Shown: positions 29,418 to 34,627 of the stretch, in pieces
Numbering within the stretch: position 1 is the stretch's first letter
Layout: each line of letters starts with the position of its first letter
From: Bacillota bacterium
Lineage (GTDB): Bacteria > Bacillota_E > Sulfobacillia > Sulfobacillales > Sulfobacillaceae
Assembly (NCBI GenBank): GCA_021820645.1
Contig: JAKADJ010000003.1
Location: forward strand, 1 to 34,627
Length of the DNA stretch: 34,627 nt
Reading direction: 5' to 3'
Notes under the pieces: generated by a model
The model's input: only the letters and a program-made list of their open reading frames with translations
Database searches by the model: none
Told to the model about the DNA's origin: nothing
Position numbers and translations under genes: made by a program

Positions 29418-30722
29418 GTGAAGCACCCGATCCAAACGGAGGCGGGTTTTGTAGGAAATTTTCACAATGGGGTAGGTTGGTACGTATACCCCACTAAGCG
29501 CTTTAAGACGATTTCGTTGCAAGCGTTCTGGGTTAACGATCTCACGCCGAGTACAGCCGCCCAAGGGGCTTTGTTGCCTCATCTCCTCAAGCGGGGCACT
29601 CTGCGTTGGCCCGATTCCATGGCCATTGAAAAGCAATTAGAGACGCTTTACGGGGCCTCCTTCCGCGCAGACGTGGGGAAAATCGCCGATAAGCAATTGA
29701 TTTCGGTGTCGTTGGATATTGTACATGGACAGTACTTGCCAGGAACTCCGGACACCTTGCACGCTGGGTTGGCATTCTTAGAAGAAATTTTGAACCATCC
29801 ATTGACCCCTTCTAAAAATCAGTTTGCGGAGCAGTATGTCGAACAAGAAAAAGAATTGTTGCGACGCCAAATTCGTGGCTTGATTAACGACAAGAACCAA
29901 TATGCGATGCATCGTCTACTGGAGACCATGGCGGACGGCCGCGCCTTTGGCCTGCGTAAGCTCGGCCGCGTCTCCGACCTAGATGCCATTGACGCCTCTC
30001 GCCTGTATCAGTATTACGAAAAGGTTCGGGATCAGAGTCCGTTTGTGCTCTTAGTGGTGGGAGATGTGGATCCGGCCACGATTGAGTCGTACGTGAAGCA
30101 GGGGTGGTCCCGTGGGCGTCATCCGCTGGGAGCGATTGAGCCTTATACGCCTCGGCATCACAACCACGAAGTCATCGAAGAACAACCGGTAAGCCAGGGT
30201 AAAGTGAACTGGGGCTATGCTACGGGACACACCTTGACGAGTCCACAGTACCCCGCCCTGATGATGTATGCCGGCGTGCTTGGGGGATTCCCTCACTCCA
30301 AACTTTTCGTTAACGTGCGGGAAAAGGCGAGTCTTGCCTATTATGCGTATGCACGGATCGATGCCGCCTTGAGTCTCATGGTGATCGGCGCAGGGATCGA
30401 ATTCGAGGACTACCAAGCCACCAAACGCATCGTGGCGGAGCAATTGGAGGCGATGGTTGAAGGGGAAATTTCGGGCCAAGAGTTACAATACACCCTCGAG
30501 GCGTTTCGCAACGATATCTTATCGGAAGAGGATTCCGCGAGTCAGCTCATTGGACGGCAAATGGAAAAGATATTATTAGGTGGAGGATTGACCGGTGACC
30601 AGCTCATCAAGGCCTTATCGGAGGTTTCGGTTTCGGATATTCGCGCGGTTGCTGAAGGGATTCAACTTGACACGACATTCTTTTTGACGACCGATGGCAG
30701 TGGGAGGGATAGCGATGGATAA
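29418..30722 (+). CDS. M16-family peptidase-like protein, non-catalytic partner (YmfF-like)
   Basis: The protein has 434 residues with the two-lobed M16 (pitrilysin-like) fold. The place where HxxEH should be reads ALLPHLLKRGTLR, so the zinc ligands are missing and the protein is probably inactive. Recognisable M16 segments remain: MAIEKQLETLYGASF, NVREKASLAYYAYARID and a helical C-terminus. In Firmicutes, YmfF-like (inactive) and YmfH-like (active) proteins occur as tandem pairs, as here. GTG 29418 follows AAAGGGG; TTG 29415 is possible. The next gene overlaps its last eight bases. Confidence 0.85.
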   Translation: MKHPIQTEAGFVGNFHNGVGWYVYPTKRFKTISLQAFWVNDLTPSTAAQGALLPHLLKRGTLRWPDSMAIEKQLETLYGASFRADVGKIADKQLISVSLDIVHGQYLPGTPDTLHAGLAFLEEILNHPLTPSKNQFAEQYVEQEKELLRRQIRGLINDKNQYAMHRLLETMADGRAFGLRKLGRVSDLDAIDASRLYQYYEKVRDQSPFVLLVVGDVDPATIESYVKQGWSRGRHPLGAIEPYTPRHHNHEVIEEQPVSQGKVNWGYATGHTLTSPQYPALMMYAGVLGGFPHSKLFVNVREKASLAYYAYARIDAALSLMVIGAGIEFEDYQATKRIVAEQLEAMVEGEISGQELQYTLEAFRNDILSEEDSASQLIGRQMEKILLGGGLTGDQLIKALSEVSVSDIRAVAEGIQLDTTFFLTTDGSGRDSDG

Positions 30723-32001
30723 GCGTTCCAATGCCGTCATCGGCGAGACACTATACACGGAACGGCTAGCGTCGGGCCTAACAATTTGTGTGGTGAAACG
30801 CCCGGGGATGAAGAAAGTGTTTGGGACGTTCGCGACCCATTATGGGTCCATTGACAATACCTTCGTGGTGCCCGGATCAACCGGAGTCACCGATGTGCCT
30901 GATGGCATAGCCCATTTTTTAGAACATAAGATGTTCGAAAAAGAAGACGGAGGGGATGTATTTAATGATTTCGCAGCGCTAGGCGCCTCCTCTAATGCGT
31001 ACACCGATTACACCTCGACGACCTTTTTATTTTCCACTACAGGACACGTCCAACAAAATTTGGAGATTCTCTTAGACTTTGTCCAACGGCCGTATTTCAC
31101 CACGGAAAACGTCGAAAAAGAAAAAGGAATTATTGAGCAGGAGATTCGGATGTATCTTGACATGCCTGGGGATCGCTTACACTCGAACTTGATGGAGGCC
31201 CTGTATTCCCACCATCCGGTACGGCTTGATATTGCGGGATCGGTGGAATCCATCCGAACCATTACACCGGAAATGCTCTACCAGTGCTACCAAACGTTTT
31301 ATCATCCGAGTAATATGGTGGTTTTTGTTACCGGAGACGTGGATCCGGAGGCCATCTTCGCACAGGTACGGCGCAACCAAGAGGCTAAAGGATTCGGGAA
31401 CCAGGCGGAGATTACTCGGATCTTCCCAGACGAACCGTTAGAGATCAAAAAACCGCGGGTGGAACAACGGATGCCCGTGGCTGCGCCCCTGTTTATGATG
31501 GGATTTAAGGACAACGCCGTAGGGAAGCAGGGCCAGGATCTGCTGCGTCACGAGATCGTGATGGGATTGATGTGGCAAATGCTCCTGGGCAAGAGCAGTA
31601 GGGTCTACGCTGAACTCTATCAGCAGGGACTGATTAACGATCGGTTTCAGGCGCGTTATAGTGGGGGCATCACGTATGGCATGAGTGCGGTCGGCGGCGA
31701 GACTTTGGACCCTGATTTACTCCAACGAGAACTCGAACAGCGATTACCCGAAGCAACCTTGAGATCCGAAGATTTAGCGCGGCTTAAGCAAAAAGAGATG
31801 GGAGAAATGATCGGGCTCTTTCAATCTCCGGAGGATCTTGGGTACGTCTTTAACAGTATGTACTTTCGCCAGATCGATCTGCTGAGCTACCTGGACGTGC
31901 TGAATTCTATCACCATTCAAGATGTTGAAAGAGCCCGCGAGGGGCATCTCACCGCACAGGTCCGTTCGGTTTCGCTGATTTTGCCATTAGAGCATCCATG
32001 A
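30715..32001 (+). CDS. M16-family zinc peptidase (YmfH-like)
   Basis: The protein has 428 residues. The inverted zinc motif H67-F-L-E-H71 and the downstream Glu in EKEKGIIEQEIRMY are intact, so this is the catalytic member of the pair. Other marks are FGTFATHYGSIDN at the N-terminus, ASSNAYTDYTSTTFLFS and the second-lobe KSSRVYAELYQQGLINDRF. GGGAGGG lies five bases before ATG 30715, which is inside the end of the preceding gene (8-base overlap), so the two subunits are translationally coupled and likely form a heterodimer. The physiological substrate is not predictable from sequence. Confidence 0.92.
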   Translation: MDKRSNAVIGETLYTERLASGLTICVVKRPGMKKVFGTFATHYGSIDNTFVVPGSTGVTDVPDGIAHFLEHKMFEKEDGGDVFNDFAALGASSNAYTDYTSTTFLFSTTGHVQQNLEILLDFVQRPYFTTENVEKEKGIIEQEIRMYLDMPGDRLHSNLMEALYSHHPVRLDIAGSVESIRTITPEMLYQCYQTFYHPSNMVVFVTGDVDPEAIFAQVRRNQEAKGFGNQAEITRIFPDEPLEIKKPRVEQRMPVAAPLFMMGFKDNAVGKQGQDLLRHEIVMGLMWQMLLGKSSRVYAELYQQGLINDRFQARYSGGITYGMSAVGGETLDPDLLQRELEQRLPEATLRSEDLARLKQKEMGEMIGLFQSPEDLGYVFNSMYFRQIDLLSYLDVLNSITIQDVERAREGHLTAQVRSVSLILPLEHP

Positions 32002-32016
32002 TGAGGAGGAATCGTG

Positions 32017-33543
32017 ATGAGTCAGCACCCGATCCGCATTGATGGCCGTTCCATGACGCCGGAATTGGTGTACCAAGTAGCGGTGAGAAAAAAACCTGTT
32101 GCCTTAGACCCGGAGGTCGCCACCAAAATGGCGACCTCCCGTCGTATGGTAGAACGTTATCTTAGTGAAGAGCGCGTGGTTTATGGGGTGACCACGGGTT
32201 TCGGTCGATTCAGTGACGTCGTCATTCCGCAAGAATCTCGCCAAACTCTCCAATTAAATTTGCTAAGAAGCCATGCTGCCGGAGTAGGTGCTCCATTTGA
32301 TCCCGCGATTAGTCGGGCGATGGTATTGTTGCGTGCTAATGCCCTCGTGCAAGGTTATTCCGGGGTACGTAGGGAAGTGGTGGAAGCACTCATTCTGTTG
32401 CTTAATCAGGGGGTCACGCCAGTCATTCCGTCACAAGGTTCGGTGGGGGCGAGTGGAGACTTAGCCCCACTCGCCCATTTGGCGCTGGTGTTGGTCGGGG
32501 AAGGCGAAGCCTGGTGGGGCGAGCACCGGATGCCGGGAGGACAAGCGCTGGCCGCGGCAGGCATCACCCCGATCCGATTGGACGCGAAAGAGGGCTTGGC
32601 GCTCATCAATGGAACCCAGGCCATGACCGCGATGGGCGCCTTAGGGGTGCATCGTGCAGAGTTTTTGGCCAATTGGGCGGATGCTGTGGGAGCGATGACG
32701 ACAGAAGTGTTAAGAGGGATCCCCGGAGCTTTTTCGGACGCGGTGGCAAAGGTAAGACCGCATCCGGGCCACGCTCGATCCGCTGCCAATTTACGGCATA
32801 TGCTTCAAGGAAGCCAATTAACCACGATCGCCGGAGATCTCCGGGTTCAAGATGCATATTCCATCCGCTGTATGCCTCAAGTCCATGGTGCGAGTCGGGA
32901 TGGTTTAGCGCATATTGCTTCGGTGGTGGGTCGGGAATTGAATAGTGTGACCGATAACCCTCTACTCTTTGAAAGTTTGGATAGCGCAATCTCGGCGGGA
33001 AACTTTCACGGACAACCTGTCGCCCTCGTCCTCGATTATCTTGCCATCGTCCTCGCCGAGTGGGCCAATATTAGTGAACGACGCATTGAACGAATGGTTA
33101 ACCCGGCCTTGTCCGGATTGCCAGCATTCTTGGTGGAACAGGGAGGAATAAATTCCGGACTGATGATTGCGCAATATACGGCGGCTAGCCTGGTGTCGGA
33201 AAATAAAGTGTTGGCGCACCCCTCGAGTGTGGATTCGATCCCCACGTCGGCTAACCAGGAAGACCACGTGTCTATGGGAACTACGGCTGGGCGCAAGGCG
33301 CTACAGGTGCTGGAGAATATGCGAACCGTCTTGGCCATCGAAATTCTTTGTGCGACGCAAGCGGCCGATTTGTTAGGCCCCGCGTTGTTGTCACCGCGGA
33401 GTCGCCAAATCTACGACTTTGTTCGGCAACAAATACCCACTTGGGACCAAGACCGAGTTCTGTCCTATGATATCGAAGAGATGTTACGCCGATTGGAGAG
33501 CGATGAAGCATTCGCCTTAATCCACTCGTTGCTCGAGGCTTAG
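32017..33543 (+). CDS. hutH: histidine ammonia-lyase
   Basis: HutH converts L-histidine to urocanate and ammonia. The 508-residue protein contains the A-S-G triad that cyclises to the MIO electrophile (residues 145-147, in GSVGASGDLAPLAHL), YGVTTGFGRF near residue 57 and the substrate-selecting RSHAAGVG. A Ser-His pair at that point favours histidine over tyrosine or phenylalanine. SVDSIPTSANQEDHVSMG is also conserved. ATG 32017 follows GAGGA; GTG 32014 is equally possible. No hutU, hutI or hutG lies nearby, so either the pathway is split or urocanate is the end product. The last 27 bases overlap the convergent HAD gene. Confidence 0.93.
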   Translation: MSQHPIRIDGRSMTPELVYQVAVRKKPVALDPEVATKMATSRRMVERYLSEERVVYGVTTGFGRFSDVVIPQESRQTLQLNLLRSHAAGVGAPFDPAISRAMVLLRANALVQGYSGVRREVVEALILLLNQGVTPVIPSQGSVGASGDLAPLAHLALVLVGEGEAWWGEHRMPGGQALAAAGITPIRLDAKEGLALINGTQAMTAMGALGVHRAEFLANWADAVGAMTTEVLRGIPGAFSDAVAKVRPHPGHARSAANLRHMLQGSQLTTIAGDLRVQDAYSIRCMPQVHGASRDGLAHIASVVGRELNSVTDNPLLFESLDSAISAGNFHGQPVALVLDYLAIVLAEWANISERRIERMVNPALSGLPAFLVEQGGINSGLMIAQYTAASLVSENKVLAHPSSVDSIPTSANQEDHVSMGTTAGRKALQVLENMRTVLAIEILCATQAADLLGPALLSPRSRQIYDFVRQQIPTWDQDRVLSYDIEEMLRRLESDEAFALIHSLLEA

Positions 33544-34353
33544 AGTAGAGAAGAGCCCTTCATCCATTGCCCACAGCAGGGCTTCGGCAACAGGATCAGG
33601 TGATCCCAGCGCGGTAACATAGCGCGGATTGATGCGACATTCGGGGGCTCCGTCGCCGATGGCGACCGCGGTGCCTGCCCAGGCCAGCATTTGTACATCA
33701 TTGAGCCCATCGCCGAGTGCCATAACCGAGTCACGGCTAATGCGGAGCGTATGGCATAAGAATTGCAGGGCGTCAACCTTATCTACATCGGGAGCGCAGA
33801 TATTGATTTCCTGATGGTTGTCATGGCTGAAGACCACGAGCTCATAGTCTCGGCCGCGCATACCGAACTCCTCGATAAATGGAGCAATCTGATGGGTGCC
33901 GAATAAGAAAATTTCCAAAGGATTCACGGTGAGGTTTTGGGCATCTCGACTCAGGACGACATCCTCGGCCCGTAAAAACTGAGTCCGGTGGCAATCGTCA
34001 AAGAAGTTAAAGATCACAGGGTGCCTATAACCGAGATAACACCGTAACATGGTTTGATGTGCGGTGGCCCAGTCTAGCATGCGTCTTGCGGTGGCAATCG
34101 GTACGTCTCGGCGGTACGTGTCATAGGATTCGCGGGGGTCAAAGACGTATCCTCCGTTATGGGCAATAATGGGTCCTGTAATGCCCAGTTGTTGCTGAAA
34201 TTTTAATGCTGTTCGCCAACTCCGGCCGGTGGCAAGGGCGACAATGATGCCGTCTTTCCAGAGGCGTCGAAGCAATGTCGATGAAGCCTGGCGTAACCGG
34301 GCGTCGGAGTCGAGTAAAGTACCGTCGAGATCACAAGCAATTAGTTTAATCAT
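33517..34353 (-). CDS. Cof-type HAD-IIB family phosphatase
   Basis: The protein has 278 residues. It starts IKLIACDLDGTLLDSDARLR (nucleophile D8, acid D10), followed by LATGRSWR (motif II), a C2-type cap, then VDKVDALQFLC (motif III Lys) and VMALGDGLNDVQMLAWAGTAVAIGDG (motif IV), the signature of Cof/YkrA-type phosphatases acting on sugar phosphates or cofactors. GAGGG lies eight bases before ATG 34353. Its end overlaps the hutH end on the opposite strand by 27 bases, so the two transcripts are complementary there. Confidence 0.92.
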   Translation of the reverse strand: MIKLIACDLDGTLLDSDARLRQASSTLLRRLWKDGIIVALATGRSWRTALKFQQQLGITGPIIAHNGGYVFDPRESYDTYRRDVPIATARRMLDWATAHQTMLRCYLGYRHPVIFNFFDDCHRTQFLRAEDVVLSRDAQNLTVNPLEIFLFGTHQIAPFIEEFGMRGRDYELVVFSHDNHQEINICAPDVDKVDALQFLCHTLRISRDSVMALGDGLNDVQMLAWAGTAVAIGDGAPECRINPRYVTALGSPDPVAEALLWAMDEGLFSTLSLEQRVD

Positions 34354-34446
34354 GCCATCATCCCTCGATTCGATGTGTTCCCTACCATGCTGGGAGCAGG
34401 GAATATTTCAGTTCCTGTCGAATGTTTGATGCAGGAGGGGTCCCTT

Positions 34447-34627
34447 ATGCCTATTATCCAAATTCGCTCGGGCGCTGGTCCAGATTTGTTAGCCGACTTC
34501 AAGCACCTCATGCGCCACCGCCGAGACCCCCTAAAGCCACTCGTAATCATTGTGCCATCACGCCCTGTGGCGGATTGGCTTCGCACGCGCACGCCCCTGG
34601 TGAACGTTAATGTTGTGACCTGGGTGG
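34447..34627 (+). CDS. N-terminal part of an AddB/RexB-like nuclease-helicase subunit (cut by window end)
   Basis: Sixty codons are present, starting at ATG 34447 behind AGGAGGGG. The protein opens MPIIQIRSGAGPDLLADF, then LKPLVIIVPSRPVADWLRTR and VNVNVVTWV. A strand ending in VPSR followed by a helix and a second strand ending T-W/F resembles the start of AddB/RexB-type and related inactivated-helicase/PD-(D/E)XK proteins of recombination. The evidence is short and the call is tentative. The frame is open to the window end. Confidence 0.45.
   Translation, partial: MPIIQIRSGAGPDLLADFKHLMRHRRDPLKPLVIIVPSRPVADWLRTRTPLVNVNVVTWV

Noticed and set aside
1..34627. CRISPR array or cas genes
   Set aside because: No regularly spaced 25-40-base repeats and no Cas-like proteins were seen. 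The 11-bp array is too short in period.

Overview
The window reads as part of the chromosome of an endospore-forming Firmicute. The best fit I can offer is a Sulfobacillus-like acidophile. That name rests on overall protein resemblance and is inference. The sporulation character is seen directly: spoVB, yabP, yabQ and spoIIE homologues are present in the order known from Bacillus subtilis.

Layout. Bases 1-2083 hold a free-standing DprA/Smf-family protein and two doubtful small ORFs. Next come a divergent TSUP-type (TauE/SafE) permease and hemL. From 4412 to 9612 runs the conserved spore/division block: spoVB-like flippase, mazG, HU, rqcP (yabO), yabP, yabQ, a small HTH protein, a DivIC/FtsB-like protein, a YabR-like S1 protein and tRNA-Leu(UAA) with a terminator. 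In B. subtilis the next gene group after the tRNAs is spoIIE-tilS-hprT-ftsH. Here that order is broken by about 14 kb (9613-23875).

The inserted stretch is a patchwork. It contains an IS transposase relic, a GC-rich methyltransferase, a PIN-domain toxin whose antitoxin has lost its 5' part, a 39-aa Cys-rich metallothionein-like peptide, an 86-aa unknown, a PBP2-type transpeptidase, a thioesterase, a HAD phosphatase, aspartokinase, deoC, an IS3 OrfA relic, an AT-rich GNAT gene, the 3' end of a group II intron, a class V aminotransferase, manC, galU and a four-helix membrane protein. The conserved block resumes with spoIIE, tilS and ftsH (no hprT in between). It is followed by a pair of M16 peptidase-like proteins, hutH, a convergent Cof-type HAD phosphatase and the first 60 codons of an AddB/RexB-like protein cut by the window end.

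Working together: SpoVB, YabP, YabQ and SpoIIE serve spore envelope formation and sigma-F activation. DivIC and the PBP2-type protein serve septation and wall growth. HU, RqcP, YabR, TilS and FtsH are nucleoid, ribosome-rescue, RNA and protein quality-control functions. ManC and GalU supply GDP-mannose and UDP-glucose.

The most unusual signals are: (1) six TGT motifs in exact 11-bp register between a consensus promoter and the small HTH gene that is translationally coupled to divIC; (2) a 39-residue peptide with 11 cysteines; (3) a PIN toxin with a decapitated, ATGA-overlapping antitoxin; (4) a 34-nt group II intron domain V with a maturase fragment; (5) a MazG without its usual methylase half but with its own near-consensus promoter. 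All identifications come from reading the sequence, and no database search was run.
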